A DNA stretch of 64,000 bases from Sinimarinibacterium arenosum (GCF_005047655.1 NZ_SUKF01000006.1:97288-161287), one strand, 5' to 3'; shown: positions 18,117 to 27,565, counted from the stretch's first letter. The notes: generated from the letters alone by a model not told the origin. Program-made: numbers and translations.

Positions 18117-19276
18117 TGCGCGAGATGAGGACGGCCGACGTGCCTGCCGATTCGGTCGGGCTGGTCACCCCCCAGCGTGTCAGCATCGAACGTGCGCTGA
18201 CCCTGGACTGCGGGCGCAGTCTGCCGCGCCACGATCTGATGATCGAGACCTACGGCACCCTCAATGCCGACCGCAGCAACGCCGTGCTGATCTGTCACGC
18301 GCTGTCGGGTGACCATCACGTTGCAGGCTTTCACTCGCTGGACGACCGCAAGCCTGGCTGGTGGGACAACTGCGTGGGCCCCGGCAAGCCGTTCGACACC
18401 AACCGCTTCTTCGTCGTCGCGCTGAACAATCTCGGCGGCTGCAAGGGTTCAACCGGACCCAGCACGCTCAATCCCGACACCGGCAAACCCTACGGGCCGG
18501 AATTTCCGCTGCTGACCGTTCGTGACTGGGTGCGCTCGCAAGCGATGCTCGCCGATGCACTGGGCATCGAGCAGTGGGCGGCCGTCGCCGGCGGCAGCCT
18601 TGGCGGCATGCAGGTGATGCAGTGGGCCATCGATCAGCCGCAGCGAGTGCGTCACGCGCTGGTGATCGCCTCGGCCCCGAAGCTGTCGGCGCAGAACATC
18701 GCCTTCAACGAAATTGCGCGCCAGGCAATCCTGTCCGATCCGGAATTCCACGGCGGGCACTTCTACGACTATGGCGTCATTCCGACCCATGGTCTGAAAC
18801 TGGCACGCATGCTCGGGCACATCACCTATCTGTCCGACGACGCGATGCGCGCCAAGTTTGGTCGACTGCAGCGCGCCAACCAGTTCAGCTTCAACTTTGA
18901 CGTCGAGTTCGAAGTCGAGAGCTACCTGCGCTACCAGGGTCAGTCGTTCGTCGATCGCTTCGACGCCAATACCTACCTGCTGATGACCAAGGCGCTGGAC
19001 TATTTCGATCCGGCACGCGAGTTCGGCGACGATCTGGTCGCCGCATTCGCGCGCGCGCAGGCGCACTTTCTGGTCATCGCGTTTTCCAGCGACTGGCGCT
19101 TCTCGCCGGCGCGCTCGAAGGAAATCGTCAGCGCACTGGTCAAGGCCCGTCGCAGCACGTCCTATGCGCTGATCGACTCGCAGCTGGGGCACGACGACTT
19201 TCTGATGCCGATCCCGCAGTACCACCGCGTGCTGCACGCCTACCTGGATCGTGTTGCCACCGAGGTCGGCGCATGA
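18116..19276 (+). CDS. metX: Homoserine O-acyltransferase MetX
   Basis: Acylates homoserine (acetyl- or succinyl-CoA) in methionine synthesis; an alpha/beta-hydrolase-fold enzyme of 386 residues. The nucleophile elbow is [16 protein letters not shown] (Ser about 155), with the late acid/His region in [13 protein letters not shown] and [10 protein letters not shown]. Early block [17 protein letters not shown] and [13 protein letters not shown] match the family. In the proteobacterial metX-metW pairs the acyl donor is often succinyl-CoA, so the donor should not be assumed. GTG 18116 overlaps the yggT stop; ATG 18125 is an alternative. MetW follows with an ATGA overlap. Confidence 0.95.
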   Translation: MREMRTADVPADSVGLVTPQRVSIERALTLDCGRSLPRHDLMIETYGTLNADRSNAVLICHALSGDHHVAGFHSLDDRKPGWWDNCVGPGKPFDTNRFFVVALNNLGGCKGSTGPSTLNPDTGKPYGPEFPLLTVRDWVRSQAMLADALGIEQWAAVAGGSLGGMQVMQWAIDQPQRVRHALVIASAPKLSAQNIAFNEIARQAILSDPEFHGGHFYDYGVIPTHGLKLARMLGHITYLSDDAMRAKFGRLQRANQFSFNFDVEFEVESYLRYQGQSFVDRFDANTYLLMTKALDYFDPAREFGDDLVAAFARAQAHFLVIAFSSDWRFSPARSKEIVSALVKARRSTSYALIDSQLGHDDFLMPIPQYHRVLHAYLDRVATEVGA

Positions 19277-19908
19277 ATCCGTCCACCCCACCCGCATTGC
19301 GGCCCGATCTGGCGCTGATTTGCGACTGGATACGTCCCGGCTCGCACATCCTCGACCTCGCCTGCGGTGAAGGCACCCTGCTCGCACACCTCGCCGCACA
19401 CCAGCAGGTCACAGGCTACGGCCTGGAGATCGACGACGATGAAGTCGCCCGCTGCATCGATGTCGGCGTCAACGTGATCCAGGCCGACATCGATGACGGT
19501 CTGCGCGATTTCGAATCCGGCTCGTTCGACTACGTGGTGATGACGCAGGCGCTGCAGGCGCTGCAACGTCCGGACGAAGCGATTGCCGAAATCCTGCGCG
19601 TCGGCAAGGTCGGCATCGTGACGTTCCCGAACTTCGGACACTGGCGCGTGCGCAGTGCGCTGGCCGCCGGCAAGATGCCGGTGACCCCGGCGTTGCCGGA
19701 CATGTGGTACGACACCCCGAACATCCACCTGTGTACCGTCAACGACTTCGAAGCGCTGTGCAGTCAGCGCGGCTGGCGTGTACTGGCAAGACGCCTGCTC
19801 GATCGCTCGCACCAGGAAGGACTGCGCATTCGTCTGGCACCCAATCTGTTCAGTGAAGTGGCGCTGTACATGCTGCAGGCCCCGCAAGCCGCTGGAGAAT
19901 CCCGATGA
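19273..19908 (+). CDS. metW: Methionine biosynthesis protein MetW
   Basis: A SAM-methyltransferase-fold protein of 211 residues that works with MetX in methionine synthesis; genetic data in Pseudomonas and related genera require it, but its reaction is not established. Motif I is [17 protein letters not shown], followed by [31 protein letters not shown] and [13 protein letters not shown], all typical of MetW. Start ATGA overlaps the metX stop and its own stop overlaps the next start, so the three genes are translationally coupled. Confidence 0.95.
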   Translation: MNPSTPPALRPDLALICDWIRPGSHILDLACGEGTLLAHLAAHQQVTGYGLEIDDDEVARCIDVGVNVIQADIDDGLRDFESGSFDYVVMTQALQALQRPDEAIAEILRVGKVGIVTFPNFGHWRVRSALAAGKMPVTPALPDMWYDTPNIHLCTVNDFEALCSQRGWRVLARRLLDRSHQEGLRIRLAPNLFSEVALYMLQAPQAAGESR

Positions 19909-20339
19909 ACCGCATCTCACGCTGGGCGTGGCTGCTGCTGATCTGCGCCTTCGGCGTGCATGCCGAACAGTTCGTCGATCAGGGTGACTACCGCGTGCAC
20001 TACGCAGCGATCAACACCACCGAGCTGACGCCGCAGGTCGCGCGGCAGTTCGGCATCGATCGCACCCGCAACGAGATCCTGCTGGTGCTCAATGCCCAGC
20101 AGAAAATCGACGACCGCTATGTCCCGATCCCCGCGACCGCGAGCGGCACAGCAACAACCCTGCTCGGCCACCAGCAAACACTGGCTCTGCGCCCGATCCA
20201 TGAGGCCGAAGTGCACTACGTCGTTGCGACATTTACGACGCTCGACGGCGAGTTCATGACGATCGAAGCGGACGTGTTGCCGCAAGGCAGCAACGCAACC
20301 ATCCCTGTCCGCTTCAAGCAGCAGTTCTACCGCGACTGA
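19905..20339 (+). CDS. DUF4426 domain-containing secreted protein
   Basis: A 144-residue exported protein: signal peptide at residues 1-21 ([20 protein letters not shown]), then one beta-rich domain with DYRVHYAAINTTELTPQVA and GEFMTIEADVLPQ. This gene regularly follows metW in Pseudomonas-like genomes, and both size and position agree with DUF4426. Function unknown. It starts in an ATGA overlap with metW. Its last 13 bases overlap the end of the acyltransferase gene on the other strand. Confidence 0.88.
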   Translation: MNRISRWAWLLLICAFGVHAEQFVDQGDYRVHYAAINTTELTPQVARQFGIDRTRNEILLVLNAQQKIDDRYVPIPATASGTATTLLGHQQTLALRPIHEAEVHYVVATFTTLDGEFMTIEADVLPQGSNATIPVRFKQQFYRD

Positions 20340-21244
20340 GTCGCCGAACCGGCTTCAGCCAGAATCGATTCGATGCGCTGATCCTTTTCGGCCCAGAGCT
20401 GCGCGATCCAGGTCTGGAACTGCGCGCGGAACTCGCGATCGTTCTCGTAATCCCCGACATAGAGCGCGTGGGGAATCGTCAGCTTGCGCACTTCGACGAT
20501 GACGTGCCGCACGCGCCCGCTCAGCAGAGCCCAGAATCCCTGGGCGCCACCGGGATAGACGATGGTGACATCCAGCAGGGAGTTCAGCTTCTCGCCCATG
20601 GCACCCATCGTGAATGCAAAGCCGCCGGACTTGGGCTTGAGCAGGTGCTTGTAGGGTGACTGCTGCCGGGCGTGCTTGGCCTGGGTAAAGCGCGTGCCTT
20701 CGAGAAAATTCAGGATCATTGCCGGCTGATTGCGAAAGTTTTCGCAGGCCTTGCGCGTGGTTTCCAGATCCTTGCCCTTGAGCGCAGGATTGCGCGCGAT
20801 CTGTTCCTTGGTGTGGCGCTTCATGAACGGGAAGTCCAGCCCCCACCACACCGGGCCCAGAATCGGCACCCAGATCAGTTCCTGCTTGATGAAGAACTTG
20901 AAGAACGGTGCGCGACGGCCGAACGCACGCATCACCACCACAATGTCATTCCAGCTCTGATGGTTGGCGCAGACCAGATACTGACCTTTGGGATCGAGCT
21001 CGGCATCAATGCGGATGTCCCACTTCACCGCAAGCAGGACATCCACCAGCATGGAATTGAACACCGCCCAGGTCTGTGCGAGCCAGGCGGCAATGCGAGA
21101 GACCCAGTCCCGCACCGGGCCGCGCGGCAGCAGCAGCTTCACGAAGATGCAGACATAGACCGGTATCGACCAGAACACGGTGTTGCAGATCAACAGCGAC
21201 AGCATGATGACGCCGATCAACGGCGCTGGAAGAAATTGCAGCAT
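20327..21244 (-). CDS. PlsC/YihG-type acyltransferase
   Basis: A membrane-bound acyltransferase of 305 residues, likely acting on lysophospholipids. N-terminal hydrophobic segments (about residues 3-40) precede the acyltransferase blocks: block I CANHQSWNDIVV with the H-x4-D catalytic pair, block II FIKQELIWVPILGPVWWGLD, and block III LNFLEGTRFTQAK, where the FPEGT motif has become FLEGT as in the YihG/LCLAT group. Closest known type is E. coli YihG. The 3' end overlaps DUF4426 by 13 bases on the opposite strand; in Pseudomonas the place after DUF4426 is normally rdgB. Confidence 0.9.
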   Translation of the reverse strand: MLQFLPAPLIGVIMLSLLICNTVFWSIPVYVCIFVKLLLPRGPVRDWVSRIAAWLAQTWAVFNSMLVDVLLAVKWDIRIDAELDPKGQYLVCANHQSWNDIVVVMRAFGRRAPFFKFFIKQELIWVPILGPVWWGLDFPFMKRHTKEQIARNPALKGKDLETTRKACENFRNQPAMILNFLEGTRFTQAKHARQQSPYKHLLKPKSGGFAFTMGAMGEKLNSLLDVTIVYPGGAQGFWALLSGRVRHVIVEVRKLTIPHALYVGDYENDREFRAQFQTWIAQLWAEKDQRIESILAEAGSATQSR

Positions 21245-21308
21245 GTTTATCCCCTAGGAATCTGCACGCGGAGTATCGACGTTCCCAAGCGGTGACGGGC
21301 CTCGCGCG

Positions 21309-21794
21309 TTACGGCGACGTACTGACACTGGCCGCGGCGCGCACCGCTCCGGTCTGATCGTAGACTTCGACGGTGTCGTAGCCTCCGGGCGGCAGCTGCA
21401 CCAGCACGCAGGGGCTGGTGATCATCTGCGTCGTCATCGCCCCCTGGGCCGGCGCAAAGAAGGTGGCATACAGCTTCAGGACACTGTCGACGCGGGTCGC
21501 ATCGCCGCTGACCGCGATGCCGTAGCCACCCGTGTGGCGCTGCCCCATCTGGATCAGGGCATAGCGCCCCGGCTGCAGCGCGCTCGGATGCAGATCGATG
21601 CCGGTGCGCTGCTGCCACTGCGCCACCGCGTTGCCGGAAGCAAACACCTGCAACGCCGCATCATCGGATTCGTCCGAGCACAGCTGCGCCCGGCCCACCT
21701 CGTCAACGCTGACGCTTTCTCCCCGGGCAAACCACTGACTGGCTCCGCACCCGCTCAGCAACACCGCGAGAGCACTGATCGCCATTCGTTTCAT
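21309..21794 (-). CDS. PrcB-like lipoprotein
   Basis: A lipoprotein of 161 residues. The signal is [16 protein letters not shown] with lipobox LSGC. The mature part ends in a PrcB_C-like module: [17 protein letters not shown], then [21 protein letters not shown]. PrcB-type proteins were first described as subunits of the Treponema prtP protease complex, but isolated members like this are common and of unknown role. An alternative ATG at 21821 overlaps the stop of the GMC oxidoreductase gene (TGATG), so the two genes are at least transcriptionally linked. The start at 21794 is chosen because the longer form puts acidic residues before the signal peptide. Confidence 0.75.
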   Translation of the reverse strand: MKRMAISALAVLLSGCGASQWFARGESVSVDEVGRAQLCSDESDDAALQVFASGNAVAQWQQRTGIDLHPSALQPGRYALIQMGQRHTGGYGIAVSGDATRVDSVLKLYATFFAPAQGAMTTQMITSPCVLVQLPPGGYDTVEVYDQTGAVRAAASVSTSP

Positions 21795-21820
21795 CGTCAA
21801 TCCGGTTTCCTTGTCGTTCA

Positions 21821-23431
21821 TCAGTCGGCATCCTCCAGCACCATCGAAGCGCCTTTCTCGGCGATCATCGTCGTCGGCACATTGGTATTGCCACCGACCA
21901 GAGTCGGCATGATAGACGCATCGATCACGCGCAGACCTTGCATGCCGTGCACGCACAGTCGCGCATCAACAACCGCCTGCGCGTCCGCGACCGGCCCCAT
22001 CTTGCAGGTCCCGACAGGATGGTAAAGCGTCTCGGTATGCTCGCGCAGCCACTGCCGCAATTCGTCATCGGTCTGCAAATGCGCCCCGGGCTCCAGCTCG
22101 CCCGCATGATGTTCGGCAAATGCCGCCTGCGCCAGAATTTCTCGCGCCTTGCGGATCGCAACGAGCAGCTGATCCAGATCGCGCGGATCTTCGAAATGGC
22201 GCGGATCGATTTCCGGCGGCGCCATCGGATCGGGGCTGGCCAGTCGGATCTCGCCACGCGAGTACGGACGCAGATCACAACTCAGGATCGAGAAAGCATA
22301 AGTTTTCAGCAGCGGCCGCAGATCGAGCCCATGATGCGCGTTGGCCAGCGGAACAAAGTGCATCTGCAGATCCGGCGCCGGCAATTGCGGCTGCGAGCGG
22401 ATGAAGCCACCGGACTCGGCGATATTGCTGGTGAGCTCACCGCGACGACCGAACAGATAACGGAGCAAGGCCCACAGCGATCGTGGTAGCGACAAGGGAT
22501 GCAGCGATAACGGCAGCCGCCGCCGCGAGCGCACGCTGACCAGTGCATCCAGATGATCCTGCAGGTTGCTGCCAACCCCGGCCAACACCTTGACCGGGTG
22601 GATGCCGTGGCGCCGCAGTTCGGCCTCCGGTCCGACTCCGGACAACAGCAGCAGTTGCGGCGAGTTGACCGCACCGGCAGACAACAGAACTTCGCGCCGT
22701 GCCAGCACCTCACGATAGACGCCGTTGGCGAAGTAGCGCACACCCACCGCGCGTTTCCCGTCGAACAGCACGCGGGTCGCTCGCGTTTCGGTCAGGATCC
22801 GCAGATTGTCGCGACCTGCGGCATCGCGCAGATAGGCACGCGCGTTGCTGCAGCGTTCACCATCGATCTGTGCGACGTGGTAGTAACCGAAACCGTCCTG
22901 CTGCGCGCCATTGAAATCGTCGTTGCGTGCGTGTCCTGCTTCCTGTGCTGCACGCAGGAAGACATCCGACAGCGGATTGTGATGACGCAACTGCGCAACG
23001 TTCAGCGGTCCGCCCTGCGCATGGAACGCATCGGCCGCTCCGGCCTCGTAGTTCTCCAGCGCCTTGAAGTACGGCAGCACCTCACGGTAGCTCCAGCCCG
23101 GATTTCCCAACGCGGCCCAATGATCGTAGTCCCAGGCGTTGCCGCGCACGACACACATCGCGTTGATTGCCGAACTGCCGCCCAGCGTGCGTCCACGCGG
23201 CCAGTACAGCGAGCGATTGCCCATCTGTGGCTGCTGCGTGGTCCAGTATTGCCAGTTGTAGAGCGACGATCGCAGCAATGCCACCAGCCCAGAAGGCATG
23301 CGGATCATCGGACTGCGGTCCGGCGGGCCGGCCTCCAACAGACACACGCGATAACGGCCAGACGCAGACAGGCGATTGGCCAGCACACAGCCGGCTGAAC
23401 CCCCGCCCACCACGACGTAATCGAACTCCAA
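21821..23431 (-). CDS. GMC family FAD-dependent oxidoreductase (choline/alcohol dehydrogenase type)
   Basis: A glucose-methanol-choline oxidoreductase of 536 residues. The FAD-binding dinucleotide motif opens it ([19 protein letters not shown]), then the first GMC signature around [19 protein letters not shown], the second around [19 protein letters not shown], and the active-site His-Pro in [13 protein letters not shown]. The start is taken as TTG 23431, with GGGAG seven bases upstream and the usual [15 protein letters not shown] N-terminus. ATG 23464 is possible but has no Shine-Dalgarno. Substrate (choline, alkyl alcohol or other) is not readable. It is divergent from the GspE-type gene, 126 bases away. 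Confidence 0.9.
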   Translation of the reverse strand: MEFDYVVVGGGSAGCVLANRLSASGRYRVCLLEAGPPDRSPMIRMPSGLVALLRSSLYNWQYWTTQQPQMGNRSLYWPRGRTLGGSSAINAMCVVRGNAWDYDHWAALGNPGWSYREVLPYFKALENYEAGAADAFHAQGGPLNVAQLRHHNPLSDVFLRAAQEAGHARNDDFNGAQQDGFGYYHVAQIDGERCSNARAYLRDAAGRDNLRILTETRATRVLFDGKRAVGVRYFANGVYREVLARREVLLSAGAVNSPQLLLLSGVGPEAELRRHGIHPVKVLAGVGSNLQDHLDALVSVRSRRRLPLSLHPLSLPRSLWALLRYLFGRRGELTSNIAESGGFIRSQPQLPAPDLQMHFVPLANAHHGLDLRPLLKTYAFSILSCDLRPYSRGEIRLASPDPMAPPEIDPRHFEDPRDLDQLLVAIRKAREILAQAAFAEHHAGELEPGAHLQTDDELRQWLREHTETLYHPVGTCKMGPVADAQAVVDARLCVHGMQGLRVIDASIMPTLVGGNTNVPTTMIAEKGASMVLEDAD

Positions 23432-23557
23432 ATCCCAACTCCCGTGACCGACCCCTGCCGGCATTCTTGATAGTGCCCGTTGACCGACTCCGCGCGAATC
23501 GACGCCGCCTGGCGCATACCGATTCAGACACGCTTCGGCCAATGCTAACGTAGCAAC

Positions 23558-25360
23558 ATGGACAAGTCCCCAATGCACGCCGCCCCAACGATACCGATAA
23601 CGCAGCTGGATGCGGCGACCCTGCTGTCTGCATTGATCGCCGACGGCCTGATCAGCGCTTCCACCGGCCAACGCATACAGTCCGGCCTGCGCAACATCGC
23701 CAACCAGCATCCCGTCAGTGCGATCGCGGCGCTGCAGCCCGAAGATGCCCGCAACGCCGGACGCACGCTCAGCATCGAGGCGCTGACGCAGTGGTTCGCG
23801 GCGCGATGCGGCCTGCCCTACGTGCGCATCGATCCCCTGCACATGAACGTCACCCAGGTGACCTCGATCATGCCGTACCCCTACGCAGCGCGCGCGCGCA
23901 TTCTGCCGATTGCGGTGCGCCCCAATGAAGTCGTGATTGCTGTCGCTGACCCTTTCAAACGCGATTGGGAAGCTGATCTGGCACGACTGATCTCGCAGCC
24001 GATCCGGCGCGTTATCGCCAATCCCGAGGACATCGATCGTTATCTGGTCGAGTTCTATGCCCTGGCTCGCTCGGTCAAATCCGCCGAGACTCAAAGCGAC
24101 AAGGCCGGTTCCGGCGGCGTGCAGAACCTCGAACAACTGACCCAGCTGGGGCACTCCGGCAAGCTGACCGCCGACGACCAACACATCGTCGCGATCGTTG
24201 ACTGGCTGCTGCAGTACGCCTTCGAGCAGCGTGCCAGCGACATTCACCTGGAACCACGCCGCGAGTTTGCGCAGATCCGCTTTCGCATCGATGGCGTGCT
24301 GCACGATGTCTACCAAGTGCCGGCGGGCATTTATGCCGCGGTCTCCAGCCGCATCAAGATTCTCGCGCGCATGGATGTCGCCGAGAAACGCCGGCCGCAG
24401 GATGGCCGCATCAAGACGCGCACACCCGGCGGCAAGGAAATCGAATTGCGTATTGCCAGTCTGCCAACCGCGTTCGGTGAAAAGCTGGTGCTACGCATTT
24501 TCGATCCGGATGTACTGGTCAAGGATTTCGCCGCGCTTGGCTTTTCAGAGCACGATGCGGCGCGCTGGCGCGAGCTGATCAAGCAACCCAACGGCATCAT
24601 TCTGGTCACCGGACCAACCGGCTCCGGCAAGACCACAACGTTGTACTCCACGCTCAAGCAGCTGGCCACCTCGCGAGTCAACGTCTGCACGATCGAAGAC
24701 CCGATTGAGCTGGTCGAACCGGCGTTCAACCAGATCCAGGTGCAGCCCGGCATCGACCTGACGTTTGCTGCCGGCGTACGCGCACTGATGCGCCAGGACC
24801 CGGACATCATCATGGTCGGCGAGATCCGCGATCTGGAAACGGCGGAGGTTGCCGTGCAGGCAGCACTGACCGGACACCTGGTGCTCGCCACGTTGCACAC
24901 GAACGACGCGCCGTCTGCGATCACACGGTTGCTCGATCTGGGGGTTGCCTCATATCTGATCAAATCGACACTGCTCGGCGTGGTCGCACAGCGTCTGGTG
25001 CGCACCCTGTGTCCGCATTGCAAGGAAGCCGTTGCGATCGACCCCGCGGAGTGGAAGCTGTTGACGGGCGGCTGGAGCGTGAAACAACCGAGTCGCATGT
25101 TCCGCGCCATCGGCTGCCTGGAATGCCGCGAGACCGGTTTCCTGGGACGCACCGGCATCTACGAGATGCTGACAATGACCCCAGCATTCAGGACCTTGAT
25201 CACTGACTCCGCCGACCCGGCCCGCTTGCGTGAAACCGCGATCCGCGACGGCATGCTGCCGCTGCGCCTGTCCGGCGCGCAGAAGATCGCACAGGGCCTG
25301 ACGACGCCGGACGAAGTGCTCAAGGTTGCGCCGCCGGCGCTGCTGCGCAGCGCCACCTGA
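23558..25360 (+). CDS. GspE/PulE-family type II secretion ATPase
   Basis: A hexameric secretion ATPase of 600 residues. A T2SSE N-terminal domain (about residues 90-180, ALTQWFAARCGLPYVRIDP) precedes the core with GVLHDVYQVPAG, Walker A LVTGPTGSGKTTTLYS (about 348-363), the Asp box EDPIE, Walker B RQDPDIIMVGEIRDLETAE and the His box ATLHTNDAPSAITRL. The zinc tetracysteine is present: CPHC near 487 and CLEC near 522. So it is a complete enzyme. No gspC-N, pilus or tad genes adjoin it: a GMC oxidoreductase lies upstream and hsp20 downstream, so its partners must be elsewhere. Confidence 0.93.
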   Translation: MDKSPMHAAPTIPITQLDAATLLSALIADGLISASTGQRIQSGLRNIANQHPVSAIAALQPEDARNAGRTLSIEALTQWFAARCGLPYVRIDPLHMNVTQVTSIMPYPYAARARILPIAVRPNEVVIAVADPFKRDWEADLARLISQPIRRVIANPEDIDRYLVEFYALARSVKSAETQSDKAGSGGVQNLEQLTQLGHSGKLTADDQHIVAIVDWLLQYAFEQRASDIHLEPRREFAQIRFRIDGVLHDVYQVPAGIYAAVSSRIKILARMDVAEKRRPQDGRIKTRTPGGKEIELRIASLPTAFGEKLVLRIFDPDVLVKDFAALGFSEHDAARWRELIKQPNGIILVTGPTGSGKTTTLYSTLKQLATSRVNVCTIEDPIELVEPAFNQIQVQPGIDLTFAAGVRALMRQDPDIIMVGEIRDLETAEVAVQAALTGHLVLATLHTNDAPSAITRLLDLGVASYLIKSTLLGVVAQRLVRTLCPHCKEAVAIDPAEWKLLTGGWSVKQPSRMFRAIGCLECRETGFLGRTGIYEMLTMTPAFRTLITDSADPARLRETAIRDGMLPLRLSGAQKIAQGLTTPDEVLKVAPPALLRSAT

Positions 25361-25372
25361 ACTCGTATGCCT

Positions 25373-25400
25373 CTTGAATCGGTGACCTCCGGCCCTAGAT
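25373..25400 (+). promoter_or_regulatory. Sigma-32-type promoter of hsp20
   Basis: CTTGAA (25373-25378), a 14-bp spacer, then CCCTAGAT (25393-25400). The heat-shock consensus is CTTGAAA with CCCCATnT at 13-15 bp. The same element with the same spacer stands before groES in this window. The predicted start is near 25407, leaving a leader of about 30 bases before hsp20. Confidence 0.7.
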
Positions 25401-25437
25401 ACGGTGTCGAGACATTGAACCGATTCTGGAGGCTGTT

Positions 25438-25869
25438 ATGAATATTGTTCGCCATGATCCCTGGGGCTTTCGCCGCGATCTGCTGGATGAAGTCGGCCGC
25501 CTGTTCGAGCGCAGTGCCGAGGCCTCCAGCGGCGCCACCGCGGACTGGATTCCCGCTGTCGACATCGAGGAATACGCCGACCGTTTCGTGCTGTTCGCCG
25601 ACGTTCCCGGCGTCGAACCGTCCAGCATCGAGATCACGCTGGAGCGCGGCGTGCTGACCCTCAGCGGCAGCCGTGAGCAGGCGGTTGAGAATTCGGGAAT
25701 CGAACGTCGCCGCAGCGAGCGCGCCAGCGGCAAGTTCCTGCGCCGCTTCGTCCTGCCGGATACCGTCGACGGCGATTCAGTCACTGCCAGCGGCAAGCAC
25801 GGAGTTCTGGAGGTCATCATCCCCAAACGTGCACAGGCGCAGGCCCGCAAGATCACCGTCAATCACTGA
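25438..25869 (+). CDS. Hsp20/alpha-crystallin family small heat-shock protein
   Basis: An ATP-independent holdase of 143 residues. The alpha-crystallin domain covers about residues 37-138: DWIPAVDIEEYADRFVLFAD at its start, VEPSSIEITLERGVLTLSG, and the C-terminal GVLEVIIPKR with the I-x-I/V-type packing motif. GGAGG precedes ATG 25438 at good spacing. A sigma-32-like promoter lies directly upstream and a perfect terminator directly downstream, so it is a single-gene heat-shock unit. Confidence 0.95.
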   Translation: MNIVRHDPWGFRRDLLDEVGRLFERSAEASSGATADWIPAVDIEEYADRFVLFADVPGVEPSSIEITLERGVLTLSGSREQAVENSGIERRRSERASGKFLRRFVLPDTVDGDSVTASGKHGVLEVIIPKRAQAQARKITVNH

Positions 25870-25880
25870 TGGTTACCGGA

Positions 25881-25912
25881 AACGGGGCGCCAACTGGCGC
25901 CCCGTTTTGTTA
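25881..25912 (+). terminator. Rho-independent terminator after hsp20
   Basis: Stem AACGGGGCGCC (25881-25891) with GGCGCCCCGTT (25896-25906), a 4-base loop AACT, followed by TTGTTAC. Twelve bases after the hsp20 stop. Confidence 0.9.
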
Positions 25913-26315
25913 CATCCCCGCGTGAGCGAATCTGCCGCAAAGCTCCAACCGGATCACCGGTCCGGCACACGCCTGGACTGATTTTGAGCCCGACCGCTTC
26001 CGGGCCCTTGCCCCAGGGATCAACCGCATGGGCGTCAGGCTTCCGGACGCTTCATACTTAGCGGACTTGGGCTGTCTGTGACGGGTGCAAGGAAGGTCTG
26101 CGGCAGCTGTAGCGAGCAAGCGACACCGCACGACGATTGTCGCCGGATTCAGACCTGTCAGCCCCATCTTGCGACGGCAGTCGATGCCCCCATTTATGAT
26201 GGTCGCTAGTGCAATCGCGACGATACGTGAGTATCCGAGCCTGGCGACAGAACGGCTCTGTCGGTCAGCTTGTCTGGCAGTTATTTTTTAAATCAATCGG
26301 TTACGGTAAGTCGCT
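25913..26315. other. 403-bp gap between hsp20 terminator and the CbpA-like gene
   Basis: No convincing gene. The short open frames on either strand have no ribosome-binding site and no recognisable sequence. One perfect hairpin, GACAGA-ACGGC-TCTGTC at 26246-26262, lies 54 bases before the next start codon, and an AT-rich patch TTATTTTTTAAATC at about 26281-26294 follows it. These may belong to the leader or promoter of the CbpA-like gene; I see no sigma-32 element here. Confidence 0.5.
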
Positions 26316-27254
26316 TTGGAATACAAAGACTATTACAAGGTACTTGGTGTGCCGCGCTCGGCAGACGCGGCCGAGATCAAACGCGCGTATCGAAAGCTCG
26401 CGCGTCAGTTCCATCCTGACAAGAACGCAGCCAAGGATGCTGAAGCGAAATTCAAGGAGATCAACGAGGCCAACGAGGTCCTGAGCGATCCCGAGAAGCG
26501 CAAGGCCTACGACGCCCTGGGTGCAAACTGGAAAAGCGGCCAGAACTTCCAGCCCCCCCCGGGTTGGAACACCGGCTTCAGTCAGGGCCGCAGCCGTGGC
26601 GCCAGCGATTTTGGCGGTGGCGGATTTTCGGATTTCTTCTCGCAGCTGTTTGGCGGCGCCGCCGGCATGGGCGGCATGGGCGGTGGCATGCCAGGCGGCG
26701 GCGCGCGCATGGGCGGCGCCCATTTCGGCAACTTCCACGACATGACGATGGATGAGCCGCCCGCGGATACCCGCGCGCGCCTGGCCATCTCGCTGGAAGA
26801 CTCCTTCAACGGCGCACAGAAGCAGATCAACGTCGGCGGACGCACGCTGAGCGTTCGCATTCCCAAGGGCATCACTGCGGGCAAGTCGATCCGACTGGCC
26901 GAGCAAGGCCAGAACGGTGGCGCCCTGCTGCTGGAAGTCGAGTTCGCACCGCATCCGCGCTTCGAAGTCGAAGGTCGCGACATCTACTTCACACTCAAGG
27001 TGGCGCCATGGGAGGCCGCGCTGGGCGGTCGCGTCCCGGTGCAGACTCTGGGGGGTTCGGTTGAACTGACTCTGCCTGAAGGCAGCCAGAGCGGTCGCAA
27101 GATGCGACTCAAGGGCCGCGGCCTGCCCGGTCATACCGCTGGCGACCAGTACGTGACCTTGCAGGTCGTCACGCCGCCGCCGGCAAACGACGAAGACCGC
27201 AAGTTCTACGCTGAAATGCGCGAACGTTTCGCATTTGATCCACGTCAATCCTGA
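26316..27254 (+). CDS. cbpA: CbpA-like DnaJ-type co-chaperone
   Basis: A type II J-domain co-chaperone of 312 residues (DnaK partner; CbpA also binds curved DNA). The J domain starts at once ([22 protein letters not shown] in two parts) with the invariant HPD in [10 protein letters not shown] Gly/Met-rich linker (about residues 75-145, [14 protein letters not shown]) and the C-terminal substrate domains follow ([40 protein letters not shown]). There is no zinc-finger, which rules out DnaJ itself. The start is TTG 26316, since no ATG or GTG lies close enough to the J domain; a weak GGTAAG precedes it. Confidence 0.93.
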   Translation: MEYKDYYKVLGVPRSADAAEIKRAYRKLARQFHPDKNAAKDAEAKFKEINEANEVLSDPEKRKAYDALGANWKSGQNFQPPPGWNTGFSQGRSRGASDFGGGGFSDFFSQLFGGAAGMGGMGGGMPGGGARMGGAHFGNFHDMTMDEPPADTRARLAISLEDSFNGAQKQINVGGRTLSVRIPKGITAGKSIRLAEQGQNGGALLLEVEFAPHPRFEVEGRDIYFTLKVAPWEAALGGRVPVQTLGGSVELTLPEGSQSGRKMRLKGRGLPGHTAGDQYVTLQVVTPPPANDEDRKFYAEMRERFAFDPRQS

Positions 27255-27311
27255 TCGGGGCGGCAGCACGGATACTGCGCTCCGGCCCGACCAAGATCAG
27301 GAGATCACGCA

Positions 27312-27506
27312 ATGAAGGCAAATGTAGGCGGTATTGATCGCATCCTCCGCGTCAGCGTGGGCGCGGCACTGATTATCTGGGCGCTGGCTGGAGGCCCGAT
27401 CTGGGCTTGGATCGGCATCGTGCCGATGATGACTGGCATGTTCCGCTTCTGCCCGCCATACGCTCTGTTTGGCTTCAGCACCTGCAAGCTCGAACAGAAG
27501 AACTGA
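27312..27506 (+). CDS. DUF2892 small membrane protein
   Basis: A 64-residue inner-membrane protein with two short hydrophobic helices (VGAALIIWALAGGPIW; IGIVPMMTGMFRFCPPYALF) and the family's N-terminal NVGGIDRILRV. The C-terminal CPPYALFGFSTCKL keeps the conserved cysteine pair found in DUF2892/YgaP-type tails. CAGGAG stands close before the ATG. The role is unknown; in some proteins the domain is fused to rhodanese, which hints at sulfur chemistry. Confidence 0.9.
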   Translation: MKANVGGIDRILRVSVGAALIIWALAGGPIWAWIGIVPMMTGMFRFCPPYALFGFSTCKLEQKN

Positions 27507-27527
27507 CACCACACTGAGCGCTGTTTG

Positions 27528-27565
27528 CCCAACGCCGCGAGCTCTCGCCGGGCCGCGGCGCTGGG
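27528..27565. terminator. Hairpin between convergent DUF2892 and DUF4382-like genes
   Basis: CCCAACGCCGCG (27528-27539) pairs with CGCGGCGCTGGG (27554-27565) over 12 positions with one A-C mismatch (G-U on the other strand). No T-run follows, so termination is only suggested by position between two converging genes. Confidence 0.35.

Noticed and set aside
23432..24316. N-terminal extension of the GMC oxidoreductase frame
   Set aside because: It lies opposite the start of the GspE-type gene and precedes the FAD-binding motif, where GMC proteins normally begin.
23558..25360. Start of a type II secretion operon
   Set aside because: No gsp-like genes on either side.
25910..26291. Short open frames (85 and 68 codons) in the hsp20-cbpA gap
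   Set aside because: No ribosome-binding site and sequence without plausible domain or composition.
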